A stretch of 64,000 nt of DNA from Betaproteobacteria bacterium (GTDB lineage: Bacteria; Pseudomonadota; Gammaproteobacteria; Burkholderiales; Casimicrobiaceae), in the NCBI GenBank assembly GCA_016720425.1, contig JADKKQ010000003.1, positions 248,001-312,000 of the forward strand. The letters run 5' to 3'. Position numbers and translations under genes: made by a program. The notes beneath the pieces are model-generated. The model did no database searches, was not told where the DNA came from, and saw nothing but the letters and a program-made list of their open reading frames with translations. Below are positions 44,231 through 53,723 of the stretch, piece after piece; the first letter of the stretch is position 1, and each line of letters begins with the position of its first letter.

Positions 44231-44953
44231 ATGAACACGGGCGTCGATTCGACGGTGACGAAGATGCGCTGGCCTCTGCTGACGTGGGTCCTGGCCCTGC
44301 TGGTTCCGGTGGCCAGCGGGGCATTGGCGGCGCAGGGTTTCCGCTTTTCGCAACCGGACGACGCCGAGCGCCAGCAGGCGGAGGCACGCGCGAATCGCAT
44401 CGCCGAGCAGCTCTCCACGCCCTGCCGGGCCGACCTGCGCAACAAGAAGATCATGGTCGTGATCGGCGAGGTGCAGTCGAACGGCTACATCGCGGCGCAG
44501 CAGGAGAACTACGGCCCGCACTTCGAGGCGATCAACGGCCGGCTGCGTGCCCTGGGACTGCGAACCTACACGCCCGAGGAAATCCGGCGCCAGATCGCGC
44601 AGGCCGAAATCGACGCGGTCTTCCGCAACGATCCCGACGCCGCGCTCGCAGCGTCGCGGCGGCTTGCCGCGAACTTCGTCCTGCGCGGCCTGATCGCGAC
44701 GACCGCGACACCCAGCCTGGCGATGGCCGTCAACCAGGTCTCGGTGACGATGGGTTTCACCCTCACCGGCAGCGACGGCAGGCGGATCTCGGAAGCGCGG
44801 GCCGAGACCGCCTCCTATGCCGGCGCCGACGTCCCGCGGATGGCGCTGACCCTCGTCGAGGAGAAGGCCGACGAGGTCGTCGCCAGTCTGTACGCCGACT
44901 ACTGCCGCAATGCCCCCCCGCCACCCCGCAGCGGCCCGGCACCGAAGAAGTAG
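44231..44953 (+). CDS. Secreted protein of unknown function
   Basis: 240 residues with an N-terminal signal (hydrophobic WPLLTWVLALLVPVASGALAA; the ATG at 44264 would trim 11 residues and gives a cleaner signal peptide). Mature part has a KKIMVVIGEVQSNG strand, a helical EINGRLRALGLRTYTPEEIRRQIAQAE region and FVLRGLIATTATPS..., ending in a Pro/Lys tail. The layout recalls periplasmic domains of the FlgT/TolB-N type, but no family is recognised with confidence. It precedes a CsgG-like gene by 41 bp and is likely in one operon with it and the kinase. Confidence 0.75.
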   Translation: MNTGVDSTVTKMRWPLLTWVLALLVPVASGALAAQGFRFSQPDDAERQQAEARANRIAEQLSTPCRADLRNKKIMVVIGEVQSNGYIAAQQENYGPHFEAINGRLRALGLRTYTPEEIRRQIAQAEIDAVFRNDPDAALAASRRLAANFVLRGLIATTATPSLAMAVNQVSVTMGFTLTGSDGRRISEARAETASYAGADVPRMALTLVEEKADEVVASLYADYCRNAPPPPRSGPAPKK

Positions 44954-44994
44954 CCCGGCCGCTCCCCCAAGCATCCATCACAGGAGAATCCCCC

Positions 44995-45831
44995 ATGCGC
45001 CTCCCCCTCCCGGCCCGGATCGCCTGCCTCGCCCTCGGTGCGTCGCTGCTCGTCGGTGCGCCCGCCGCGACCGCCCAGCCCTCGTGGGGCAACCCGTCGC
45101 CGACGGCCGGCAGCGAGACGTCACAGAAGGCGAATGCCGCGGCCGACCAGACGATCTACAAGCCGGTCGAGTACGTCAACGCCGGGAAAAAGGGGCCGGC
45201 GCTGGTCGTCATCCCCGGCGAGATCAAGAGCAACAATGCCACGTTCCTGCAGAAGTTCACCGCCAACAACATCGCCGACTTCGGCGAGATCGAGCTCTCC
45301 AGCGCCAATTTCCAGGTGCTCGAGCGTTCGAACCTCGGCCCGTTGCTGAAGGAGTTCGAACTCGCCTACAACCTCGGCGATCCCGCGCAGGCGCGGAAGT
45401 ACCTGGGCATGGGCAAGCTCAAGACGACCAAGTACGTCGTCAAGTTCGACATCCTCAAGACCGAGCAGGTCGCTGCGGCGCAGTCCGGTTTCGACGGCCG
45501 GACGCTCGGGCAGATGGCCGGCCTCCTCGGGGCGTTCAGCGGGTCCTGGGGCGGCGCGAGGGCGGGCGCGGTGGGTGGCACGGCGGTCGGATCGGTGCAT
45601 TCCGGCGAGTCCACCAGCGTGTGGGTGATCGGCATGCGCTACAAGATCATCAACGCCGAGACCACCGAGCAGCTCGCGCAGGGCTACACCGAGGAAAAGA
45701 TGGAGATCGGCGCGACGTCGTCGGGCGCGCTGGGCGTCAACCAGTCGCAGCAGGGCGGCGTCTCGCTGGACACGATGGTGCAGCGACTGGTGCAGAAGAG
45801 CGTGTGGGAAATCGACAGCAAGTACAAGTGA
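44995..45831 (+). CDS. CsgG/HfaB-like secreted protein
   Basis: 278 residues from the ATG after AGGAGAAT. A signal peptide ends around ATAQP (residue 27); no lipobox is evident. The core matches the CsgG N-terminal fold: FTANNIADFGEIELSSANFQVLERSNLGPLLKEFELAY, then TKYVVKFDILKTEQV and a Gly-rich GGARAGAVGGTAVGS segment followed by strands. CsgG-type proteins form outer-membrane secretion pores or anchor surface structures. The missing lipid anchor makes a soluble periplasmic role possible. Downstream Ser/Thr kinase gene starts 68 bp later. Confidence 0.75.
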   Translation: MRLPLPARIACLALGASLLVGAPAATAQPSWGNPSPTAGSETSQKANAAADQTIYKPVEYVNAGKKGPALVVIPGEIKSNNATFLQKFTANNIADFGEIELSSANFQVLERSNLGPLLKEFELAYNLGDPAQARKYLGMGKLKTTKYVVKFDILKTEQVAAAQSGFDGRTLGQMAGLLGAFSGSWGGARAGAVGGTAVGSVHSGESTSVWVIGMRYKIINAETTEQLAQGYTEEKMEIGATSSGALGVNQSQQGGVSLDTMVQRLVQKSVWEIDSKYK

Positions 45832-45899
45832 GCTGACAGCCGTGACCACCGACGACACGCCGCCGGCGTCGCCGTTCCCCGCGCGCTGAGGGGCCCGAA

Positions 45900-48287
45900 T
45901 TGGCCGACATCGGCACGCTGGGCAAGTACGAGGTCCGCCGCGAGATCGGTCGCGGTGCGATGGGCGTCGTCTACGAAGGCTACGACCCGCTGATCAAGCG
46001 CGTCGTCGCGCTCAAGACCATCCGCCCGGATCAGCTGCAGGGCGAGGACGCGGGAACCGTGATCGCGCGCTTCCGCCGCGAGGCGCAGGCCGCAGGCCGG
46101 CTGTCCCACCCCAACATCGTGTCGATCCACGACTTCGGCGAGGACGCGGGCGTCTGGTACATCGCGATGGAGCACGTCCACGGGCGGGAGCTCAAGGAGT
46201 GCTTCGATGCCAACGAGCGCTTCAAGACCGCCGACGTCGTGCGCATCATGGCGCAGATACTCGCCGCGCTCGACTATTCGCACCGGCAGGGCGTGATCCA
46301 CCGCGACATCAAGCCGGCGAACATCTTCCTGCAGGACGACGGCAGCGTGAAGGTCGCCGACTTCGGCATCGCTCACATCGAGTCGTCGAACCTGACGCAG
46401 GTGGGCACGGTGCTCGGCACGCCGAGCTACATGTCGCCCGAGCAGATTCTCGGACTGCCGGTCGACGGACGCTCCGACCTGTTCTCGGCCGGCGTCATCC
46501 TCTACCAGTTCCTGACCGGCGAGCGGCCCTTCGCCGGCTCCGCGGCCACGACGATGCAGAAGGTGCTGAAGGAAGACCCGCTGCCGCCGTCCACGCTCAA
46601 TGTCCAGGTGCTGCCGGTGATGGACGCCGTCGTGCGCAAGGCGCTGGCCAAGCGCGCCGACGATCGGTTCCAGAGCGCGCAGGAGCTCGCCGCCGCGATC
46701 GCGGCCGCGGCACCGCCGGCCGCGCCGGCGCGGTACGCGTCCGACGCCGAGCCGACGATCATCGCCGCGCCGGCGCCGAACGTCGCCCCCGCCGCCCCCG
46801 CCGCCCCCGCCGCGCCGGCCGCGCCCCCTGCCCCCGCCGCCGCCGCGACGAAGTCGTCGCCGACGCCGGTGCTGGCCATGGTGATCGCCGCCGCCATCGT
46901 GGTGGTCGGCGCCGGGGCCTGGTTCACGTTCCAGCGCCCGACGGGCGAGATCGCCCGCACCGGGCCACCGGTGGCGCCGCCGGTCGCGGCGTCGGGCGCG
47001 CAGTCGTCCGCACCGGCGGCTACGCCGGCCCCGGCACCTGCCCCGACCCCCGCACCCGTCCTCGCCGCAGCGACCCCGCCCGCCGAGCCCGGGACGATGA
47101 CGATCGCCGCCGTCGGACTCGTCGACCCCGCGGATCCGCGTTACCAGGGCGACAAGGATCTGCTGCAGCGCGAATTGCGCGCCGACTCGCGCAGCCAGCT
47201 CGTCGAGAAGGCCGTGGGCCTGCTGGTCGACCCGGCGTCGATCGCGGCGAACTACGACCTCCTGCAGCGCCGCGTCCTCGCCGACAGCAGCAGCTTCGTC
47301 AAGACGGTGGTCCGCGAAAGCGAGCCGCGCCTGGGCAAGGACGGGCTGATGTCGATGACGACCGAAGCGGTGGTCAACGTCAGGGCGGTCCAGAAATCGC
47401 TCAACCAGATGACGCGCGACGAGCGCGTGCAACTCATTCGCGCCAGCGGCGATCCCCGCGTCTCGCTGCAGATCGACGTCCGCGACGCCGACCGGCCGGA
47501 CGCGGCGCCGATCCCCTCCCCGGTCGCGGAGAACGTGCTGAAGGAGCGCATCAGGACCTTCGGCTTCCGCGTCTGGGCCGACGGCGGCGCCGCGGGCAGC
47601 CAGGGCGGTGCCACGCCCGATTTCACCGTGCAGGGCGAAGCCCGGATCAAGCGCCTGTCGGTGCGCCTCGAAGCCTCGGGCCTGGTCGTCACCAAGTACA
47701 CGCTGACGTCGTGGACCGTCAAGTGCATCGATCGCGCGACCGGCGAGGAGATCTACTTCAACACGACCCTGCCGAAGGGCGCGGGCAGCTGGGCGAGCGA
47801 GGAGGAAGCGCTGAAGGCGATCGGCACCCGGATCGCGGACGAATTCTCGCGCGACTTCTTCCTGCAGCACGCGCACGTCACCGGCCAGCGGGTCACGCTC
47901 AACGTCGACGGCATGCCCGACGCCGCCGCCGAGGACCTGCTGGCGCGCGAGCTCGTCGGGCTGCCTGAGGTCGTGGCGGCGATCCCGGGGGCGCCGGCGC
48001 GGCCGCGCGCCTACGCGCTGCGGCTGGCCGGCATGGGCCCGCCCGGCGATCTCGTCGCCAATGGCGTATTGAAGCCGCTGAACGCCAAGCTGGGGCAGCC
48101 GTGCTTCGCGCTGGGAAGCATTGCGGGGAACGAGGTCGCGGTCACGTTCGACCGGCGCTGTGCCGATGCTGCGGTGCTGTCCCGCCTCGAGACCTATCCG
48201 CCCGCGGGCCTGTACGGCTCCCCGCCGGGCCGGCAGAAGGCGGTGGTGAAGAACCCCGAAACGCTGCGCAAACTGGCGACCATCTAG
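45900..48287 (+). CDS. Membrane Ser/Thr protein kinase with C-terminal periplasmic domain
   Basis: 795 residues from a TTG at 45900. Hanks-type kinase (10-270): glycine loop GRGAMG, K39, HRDIKPAN (D136), DFG, and TPSYMSPE. A Pro/Ala linker with Thr/Ser precedes a membrane helix at 324-345, another Pro-rich stretch (350-400) and a large C-terminal domain (400-795) that should be periplasmic. That domain has repeated alpha/beta pieces such as DFTVQGEARIKRLSV and TSWTVKCIDRATGEEIYF, faintly like the secreted protein at 44231. It is not a PASTA domain. The convergent cyclase-FHA gene could encode a phosphothreonine reader. Confidence 0.92.
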   Translation: MADIGTLGKYEVRREIGRGAMGVVYEGYDPLIKRVVALKTIRPDQLQGEDAGTVIARFRREAQAAGRLSHPNIVSIHDFGEDAGVWYIAMEHVHGRELKECFDANERFKTADVVRIMAQILAALDYSHRQGVIHRDIKPANIFLQDDGSVKVADFGIAHIESSNLTQVGTVLGTPSYMSPEQILGLPVDGRSDLFSAGVILYQFLTGERPFAGSAATTMQKVLKEDPLPPSTLNVQVLPVMDAVVRKALAKRADDRFQSAQELAAAIAAAAPPAAPARYASDAEPTIIAAPAPNVAPAAPAAPAAPAAPPAPAAAATKSSPTPVLAMVIAAAIVVVGAGAWFTFQRPTGEIARTGPPVAPPVAASGAQSSAPAATPAPAPAPTPAPVLAAATPPAEPGTMTIAAVGLVDPADPRYQGDKDLLQRELRADSRSQLVEKAVGLLVDPASIAANYDLLQRRVLADSSSFVKTVVRESEPRLGKDGLMSMTTEAVVNVRAVQKSLNQMTRDERVQLIRASGDPRVSLQIDVRDADRPDAAPIPSPVAENVLKERIRTFGFRVWADGGAAGSQGGATPDFTVQGEARIKRLSVRLEASGLVVTKYTLTSWTVKCIDRATGEEIYFNTTLPKGAGSWASEEEALKAIGTRIADEFSRDFFLQHAHVTGQRVTLNVDGMPDAAAEDLLARELVGLPEVVAAIPGAPARPRAYALRLAGMGPPGDLVANGVLKPLNAKLGQPCFALGSIAGNEVAVTFDRRCADAAVLSRLETYPPAGLYGSPPGRQKAVVKNPETLRKLATI

Positions 48288-48331
48288 CCGGGCCGCGCGC
48301 GCACCTGGGCGCGGGCGCGATCAGTTGCGGA

Positions 48332-49228
48332 TCAGGGCCCGGCATCGCGGCAGGCGAACGCCAGCGACTCGCCCTGCGCCGGATCGTGGCCGTGCCCGAA
48401 GCTCAGGCGGCCGCTGCCGCGCAGGATCATCTCCTCGCGGCGCAGCTGGATCTCGCGTTCGCCGTCGATGGTCACGAACGTCCCGTTCGAGCTCTGGTCG
48501 ACCAGCACGAATTTGTCGCGGCGGCGCTCGATCCGGGCGTGCAGCCGCGACGCCAGCCGGTCGGCGATCACCACGTCGTTCTGCGCGTCGCGACCCACGG
48601 CCAGCGCCGGGGAGCTCGCGTCCAGTGCGAACACGCGCTCGCCCTGCCGCAGTTCGAGTTGCGCGATGCGCACCGTCGGTCGCGCCGCCATCGCCGTCAG
48701 GTCGGCCGACGAGTCCTGCCACAGCAATTCGCAGATGCCGATGTCCTTGTCCTTGCCCTTGACCGTCAGCACGTCGAGTTCGCGCACCCGTCCCCGAAGC
48801 CACGGCGACAGGATCTCCGCGGTCGGCGACGAGAGGATGACCTGTCCGCGCTTCGCCAGGCCGACCATGCGCGCGGCCACGTTGACCGAATCACCGAACA
48901 CGTCGCCGGACACTTCGATGGCGGCGCCGAAGTGGATGCCGATGCGAAAGCCGAGGCGCAGGTCGTCCGCGGCGGCGGTCTCCTCCATCCGGCGCTGGAT
49001 CTCGCCTGCCGCCTCGGCCGCGTGGTCGGCCTGCGCGAACACCAGCAGGGCTTCGTCGCCGATGGTCTTGACCAGCCGCCCACCGTAGCCGCTCGCGGTC
49101 TTCTCGGCGAGCTCGAGGCACCGGCTGATCGCCGCCAGCGCCGCGGTGTCGCCGATCTGCTCGTACAGGCGCGTGCTGCCGGCGATGTCGGCAAACAGCA
49201 CCGCGAGCTGGCGGTCGGGGGAATTCAT
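48332..49228 (-). CDS. Class III nucleotide cyclase fused to FHA domain
   Basis: 298 residues. The cyclase homology domain (6-170) keeps metal-binding D14 (LFADIAGST) and D58 (TIGDEALLVF) and the catalytic N116/R120 pair (FGDSVNVAARM), so it looks active. The FHA domain (198-275) keeps VGRDAQNDVV (G212-R213), SRLHA (S227-R228, H230) and SSNGT (247-250), the phosphothreonine-binding loops. No membrane segment. Convergent with the Ser/Thr kinase gene, which suggests the FHA reads that kinase. A TATACT -10-like hexamer lies on the minus strand at 49263-49258. Confidence 0.92.
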   Translation of the reverse strand: MNSPDRQLAVLFADIAGSTRLYEQIGDTAALAAISRCLELAEKTASGYGGRLVKTIGDEALLVFAQADHAAEAAGEIQRRMEETAAADDLRLGFRIGIHFGAAIEVSGDVFGDSVNVAARMVGLAKRGQVILSSPTAEILSPWLRGRVRELDVLTVKGKDKDIGICELLWQDSSADLTAMAARPTVRIAQLELRQGERVFALDASSPALAVGRDAQNDVVIADRLASRLHARIERRRDKFVLVDQSSNGTFVTIDGEREIQLRREEMILRGSGRLSFGHGHDPAQGESLAFACRDAGP

Positions 49229-49393
49229 CACCGGTGGCGCGTGCCCATGGAGGTCGCAGTATAAGCAATCGGCGCCGCGCCGTGGGTGCGGCGATGATCG
49301 CCGCGCAGGCCGCGACGACTTGGCATAAAATGCTTGCCGTCGGCCCCGTCGCCCGATCGCCGTCCCGCACCGCCATCCCCGGAAGGAAATTCG

Positions 49394-50428
49394 ATGCCCG
49401 CACCACGTCACGCCCTCGTCCCGCTCGTCGCCGCCACGGCGCTCGTCTTGTCGCTCGCGCCGCCTGCCCATGCCGGCAAGACGCTCGACGCCGTCAAGGC
49501 CCGCGGCGAAGTCGTCTGCGGGGTCAACACGTCGGCACCCGGATTCTCGTCCACCGACAGCAAGGGCCGCTGGCAGGGCCTCGACGTCGACATGTGTCGC
49601 GCCGTCGCCGCCGCCGTGCTGGGCAGCGGCGAGAAGGTCAAGTTCGTCCCGCTCAACTCGCAGCAGCGCTTCGCCGCGCTGCAGTCGGGCGAGATCGACA
49701 TCCTCTCCCGCAACACCACGTGGACGCTGACGCGCGACGCCTCGCTCGGCATCGTCTTCGCCGGCATCAACTACTACGACGGCCAGGGCTTCATGGTGCC
49801 GAAAAAGCTCAAGATCGACAGCGCCAGGAAGCTGAATGGCGCGACCGTCTGCGTGCAGGCCGGCACCACCAGCGAGCGCAACGTCGCCGAGTACTTCCTC
49901 GCCAATGGGATGAAGTACAAATCGGTGGTGTTCGACACCGCCGAGGCGATCCAGTCGGCCTTCTTCGCCGGCCGCTGCCAGGTCTACACGACCGACATGT
50001 CCGACCTCGCCGGCGCGCGCACGCAGACGAACAAGCCCGACGACTACACGATCCTCCCCGACGTCATCTCGAAGGAGCCGCTGGGACCGGCGGTGCGCCG
50101 CGGCGACGACGACTGGTTCCAGATCACCCGCTGGACGCTCAATGCGATGCTCGAGGCCGAGGAAGCCGGGATCACGCAGGCGAACGTCGACAAGCTGAAG
50201 GCCGAGAGCAAGGATCCGGCGATCCAGCGGCTGCTCGGCGTGGGCGACGACACCGGCAAGCTGCTGGGGCTCGACAAGGAGTGGGCGTACCGGATCGTCA
50301 AGCAGGTCGGCACCTACGGCGACAGCTTCGAGCGCAACATGGGCCCGAAGTCGCCGCTCGGCCTGCCGCGCGGCGTCAACCGGCTGTGGAATCGCGGCGG
50401 CCTCATGTATCCGCAGCCGGTGCGCTGA
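49394..50428 (+). CDS. aapJ: Amino-acid ABC transporter substrate-binding protein (AapJ type)
   Basis: 344 residues after GGAAGGAAATTCG-ATG. Signal peptide ends at AHA-G (about residue 28). The mature protein opens KTLDAVKARGEVVCGVNTSAPGFSSTDSKGRWQGLDVDMCRAVAAAVLG, typical of AapJ/BztA general L-amino-acid binding proteins, with DILSRNTTWTLTRD and AGTTSERNV. It binds polar amino acids in the periplasm for AapQMP. Confidence 0.93.
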   Translation: MPAPRHALVPLVAATALVLSLAPPAHAGKTLDAVKARGEVVCGVNTSAPGFSSTDSKGRWQGLDVDMCRAVAAAVLGSGEKVKFVPLNSQQRFAALQSGEIDILSRNTTWTLTRDASLGIVFAGINYYDGQGFMVPKKLKIDSARKLNGATVCVQAGTTSERNVAEYFLANGMKYKSVVFDTAEAIQSAFFAGRCQVYTTDMSDLAGARTQTNKPDDYTILPDVISKEPLGPAVRRGDDDWFQITRWTLNAMLEAEEAGITQANVDKLKAESKDPAIQRLLGVGDDTGKLLGLDKEWAYRIVKQVGTYGDSFERNMGPKSPLGLPRGVNRLWNRGGLMYPQPVR

Positions 50429-50530
50429 CCGGCCGGCGCCACTCCCCCGGTCGGCTTCCCGGGGGAGCGGGGCTCTCGCGCCCTGCTCCTCGCCGCTCCG
50501 GCAGCGCCCGCGCAACGCCACCTCTCTCCG

Positions 50531-51706
50531 ATGCCCCAGCCTGCGCGCGCCCCGGTCCGGCATTTCCTGCGCACGCGACATGGCCGTGCCTTCGTCTACC
50601 AGGCGCTGGCCCTGGGTGCGCTGGTCGCTGCGGGCTGGCTTCTCTGGCACAACACCGCCGACAACCTGGCCGCCCGGCAGATCCGCTCCGGCTTCGGCTT
50701 TCTCGCCCAGCCATCCGGATTCGACATCGGCGAAGCGCTGTTCGCCTACTCGTCGCGCGACAGCTACCTGCGCGCATTCGCCGTCGGCGTGGCCAATACG
50801 CTGCGCGTCGCGCTGGCGGGCATCGTGCTGGCGACGGTGCTCGGCACGCTGATCGGCATCGGACGCCTGGCACAGAACGCCCTGTTGCGCGGTCTGTGCA
50901 CCGCCTACGTCGAGGTGCTGCGCAACGTCCCGCTGATCATCCAGCTGTTCGCCTGGTACCTGGTGCTCACCGAGCTGCTGCCGGCGGCGACCGAGCCGCT
51001 GCGCTTCGGAACGCACTTCTTCCTGTCCAAGAGCGGACTGCAGTTTCCGTTTCCGGAGTGGTCGACCGGCTGGACCGTCGCCCTCGCCGGCGTTCCGATC
51101 GGCATCCTCGCCGCCATCGGCTATCGGCACTGGGCGCGGCAGCGCCGCCTGCGCACCGGCGTCGCGCCGCCGGCGGTGTGGCCGGCGCTGCTGCTGGCGC
51201 TGGGGATGCCGGTGCTGGGCTGGCTCGTCGGCGGCGCGCCGACGGATTTCGACGTGCCGGCGGTCGGCAGCTTCGACGTCACCGGCGGTGCCGCCGCGAC
51301 GCCGGAGTTCCTGTCGCTGCTGATCGGACTGACCGGCTTCACCGCCGCCTACATCGCCGAGAACGTGCGCTCGGGCGTGCTCGCGGTGCCGGGCGGCCAG
51401 ACCGAAGCGGCCGCCGCGCTCGGGCTGTCGCGCGGGCTCACGCTGCGCCTGGTGCTGCTGCCGCAGGCATTGCGCGTCATCGTGCCGCCGCTGACCAGCC
51501 AATACCTGAATCTCACCAAGAACTCGTCGCTCGCCGTCGCCATCGGCTATCCGGACGTGGTGTCGATCGCCAACACGACGATCAACCAGAACGGCCAGGC
51601 GCTCGAGTGCGTGCTGATGATCATGACCGTGTACCTGGCGATCAACCTCATGACGGCGCTGCTGATGGGCTGGTACAACCGCCGGGTCGCCATCGTCGAG
51701 CGCTGA
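50531..51706 (+). CDS. aapQ: Amino-acid ABC transporter permease (AapQ type)
   Basis: 391 residues, the long AapQ form with extra helices between the first and core segments. GVANTLRVALAGIVLATVLGTLIG starts the permease domain; EAAAALGLSRGLTLRLVLLPQALRVIVPPL is the EAA loop that docks the ATPase. Second gene of the aap operon, 102 bp from aapJ. Confidence 0.93.
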   Translation: MPQPARAPVRHFLRTRHGRAFVYQALALGALVAAGWLLWHNTADNLAARQIRSGFGFLAQPSGFDIGEALFAYSSRDSYLRAFAVGVANTLRVALAGIVLATVLGTLIGIGRLAQNALLRGLCTAYVEVLRNVPLIIQLFAWYLVLTELLPAATEPLRFGTHFFLSKSGLQFPFPEWSTGWTVALAGVPIGILAAIGYRHWARQRRLRTGVAPPAVWPALLLALGMPVLGWLVGGAPTDFDVPAVGSFDVTGGAAATPEFLSLLIGLTGFTAAYIAENVRSGVLAVPGGQTEAAAALGLSRGLTLRLVLLPQALRVIVPPLTSQYLNLTKNSSLAVAIGYPDVVSIANTTINQNGQALECVLMIMTVYLAINLMTALLMGWYNRRVAIVER

Positions 51707-51791
51707 CGATGGAGCGCCACACTCACTGGACGACCTACGTGCCGCGCACTCCGGTGTTCGCCCTTGGGGCAGACGGGCGTGGGAGCATTGA

Positions 51792-52898
51792 ATGACCGCG
51801 CCGATCCCCTTCGTTCCGCTGCCGGCGCGTGCGCCGCCGCGCGCCGCCAGCGGCCTGCTGGCCTGGGTGCGCCGGCATCTCTTCGGCAGCCCCGGCAACG
51901 CGCTCACGACGCTGGCGCTCGCCGGCCTCGCCGCCTACGCGCTGCCGCCGGCACTGCGCTGGCTGGTCGGCAGCGCGGTGTGGCATCCCGACTACGCGGC
52001 CTGCCGCGCGCTCGACCACGCCGGCGCCTGCTGGGGCTTCGTCGCCGAGAAGTGGCGGCTGATCCTGTTCGGCCGCTACCCCTTCGCCGAGCAGTGGCGC
52101 CCGCTCGCGGCGACGGCGATCGTGGTCGCCGCGCTGGTCGTCACCGCGATTCCCGCCTGCTGGCGCCGATGGCTCGGCGGCGTCTGGGTCCTGGCGCTGG
52201 CGTCGTTCTTCGTGCTGATGAGCGGCGGCATTCTCGGCCTGGCCCGGGTCGACACCGGCCTCTGGGGCGGACTCCCGCTGACCGTGCTGCTGACGCTGGT
52301 CGGGATGGGCGCGTCGATCCCGATCGGCATCCTGCTGGCGCTCGCCCGCCGGTCCGAGCTGCCGCTGCTGCGCGCGCTGGCGACGCTGTACATCGAGCTC
52401 GTGCGCGGCGTGCCGCTGATCACCGTGCTGTTCACCGCGTCGTTCGTGTTCCCGCTGCTGCTGCCGCAGGGCATGCGCGTCGACGTGCTCACGCGCATCG
52501 CGCTCGGCATCGTGCTCTTCCAGGCCGCGTACATGGCCGAGGTCGTGCGCGGCGGCCTGCAGGCGTTGCCGAAGGGGCAATACGAGGCGGCGGCGGCCCT
52601 CGGGCTGTCGTGGTGGCGCACGCAGCAGAAGGTGATCCTGCCGCAGGCGCTGACGCTGGTCATCCCGGGTTTCGTCAACAGCCTGCTGTCCACGTTCATG
52701 GACACCTCGCTGGTCACCGTCGTCAGCATGTACGACCTCACCGGGGCGCTGCGCCTCGCGCTGGGCGACGCGCAGTGGCGCAGCTTCTTCCTCGAAGGCT
52801 ACCTGTTCATCGCGCTGATCTACTTCGCGTGCTGCTTCGCGATGTCGCGCTACAGCCACTGGCTCGAGCACCGCCTCAACCGCTGGACGCGCCGTTAG
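51792..52898 (+). CDS. aapM: Amino-acid ABC transporter permease (AapM type)
   Basis: 368 residues with about eight membrane helices. Family signs: GGLPLTVLLTLVGMGASIPIGILLALARRS, LYIELVRGVPLITVLF and the EAA loop YEAAAALGLSWWRTQQKVILPQALTLVIPGFVN. Pairs with AapQ in the inner membrane. 11 bp before the ATPase gene. Confidence 0.93.
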   Translation: MTAPIPFVPLPARAPPRAASGLLAWVRRHLFGSPGNALTTLALAGLAAYALPPALRWLVGSAVWHPDYAACRALDHAGACWGFVAEKWRLILFGRYPFAEQWRPLAATAIVVAALVVTAIPACWRRWLGGVWVLALASFFVLMSGGILGLARVDTGLWGGLPLTVLLTLVGMGASIPIGILLALARRSELPLLRALATLYIELVRGVPLITVLFTASFVFPLLLPQGMRVDVLTRIALGIVLFQAAYMAEVVRGGLQALPKGQYEAAAALGLSWWRTQQKVILPQALTLVIPGFVNSLLSTFMDTSLVTVVSMYDLTGALRLALGDAQWRSFFLEGYLFIALIYFACCFAMSRYSHWLEHRLNRWTRR

Positions 52899-52909
52899 CA
52901 AAGACCGCC

Positions 52910-53653
52910 ATGCCCGAATCCGATCCGATCATCCGCCTCGCCGGCGTCAACAAGTGGTTCGGCCACTTCCACGTGCTGAAGGACATCGACCTCGAGGTGG
53001 CGCGCGGCGAGCGCATCGTGATCGCCGGTCCCTCCGGCTCGGGCAAGTCGACGCTGATCCGCTGCATCAACCGGCTGGAGGAGCACCAGGAAGGCACGAT
53101 CGTCGTCGACGGCGTGACGCTGACCGACGACGTCAAGGCGATCGAGAAGATCCGGCGCGAGGTCGGCATGGTGTTCCAGCAGTTCAACCTGTTCCCGCAC
53201 CTCACCGTGCTCGAGAACCTGCTGCTGGCGCCGCACTGGGTGCTGGGCCTGCCGCGCGCCGAGGCCGAGGAGCGCGCGCTGCAGCAGCTCACGCGCGTGC
53301 ACATCGCCGAGCAGGCGCACAAGTATCCCGGGCAGATCTCCGGCGGGCAGCAGCAACGGGTGGCGATCGCGCGCGCGATGTGCATGCGGCCGCGAGTCAT
53401 GCTGTTCGACGAGCCCACCTCGGCGCTCGACCCGGAGATGGTGAAGGAAGTGCTCGACGTGATGATCGAGCTGGCCGGGGGCGGCATGACGATGCTGGTC
53501 GTCACCCACGAAATGGGTTTCGCGAAGTCGGTCGCCGACCGCGTCGTGTTCATGGACCAGGGCCAGATCGTCGAACAGGCGCCGCCGGAGGAGTTCTTCG
53601 CCCACGCCCGGCACGAGCGCTCGCGCGCCTTCCTGAGCAAGATCCTGGGCTAG
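52910..53653 (+). CDS. aapP: Amino-acid ABC transporter ATP-binding protein (AapP type)
   Basis: 247 residues. Walker A GPSGSGKST, Q-loop FQQFNLFPH, signature ISGGQQQRVAIARA, Walker B VMLFDEPTSALD and switch His THEMGFA are all present. It belongs to the polar amino-acid (GlnQ/HisP/AapP) branch and powers AapQM. Last gene of the operon. Confidence 0.95.
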   Translation: MPESDPIIRLAGVNKWFGHFHVLKDIDLEVARGERIVIAGPSGSGKSTLIRCINRLEEHQEGTIVVDGVTLTDDVKAIEKIRREVGMVFQQFNLFPHLTVLENLLLAPHWVLGLPRAEAEERALQQLTRVHIAEQAHKYPGQISGGQQQRVAIARAMCMRPRVMLFDEPTSALDPEMVKEVLDVMIELAGGGMTMLVVTHEMGFAKSVADRVVFMDQGQIVEQAPPEEFFAHARHERSRAFLSKILG

Positions 53654-53723
53654 CGCGAACGGCCTGGCAGCCGGGCCGGGCGCGCGCTCCGCCCACCGCG
53701 GCGCGACGACGCCGCGACCGCGG

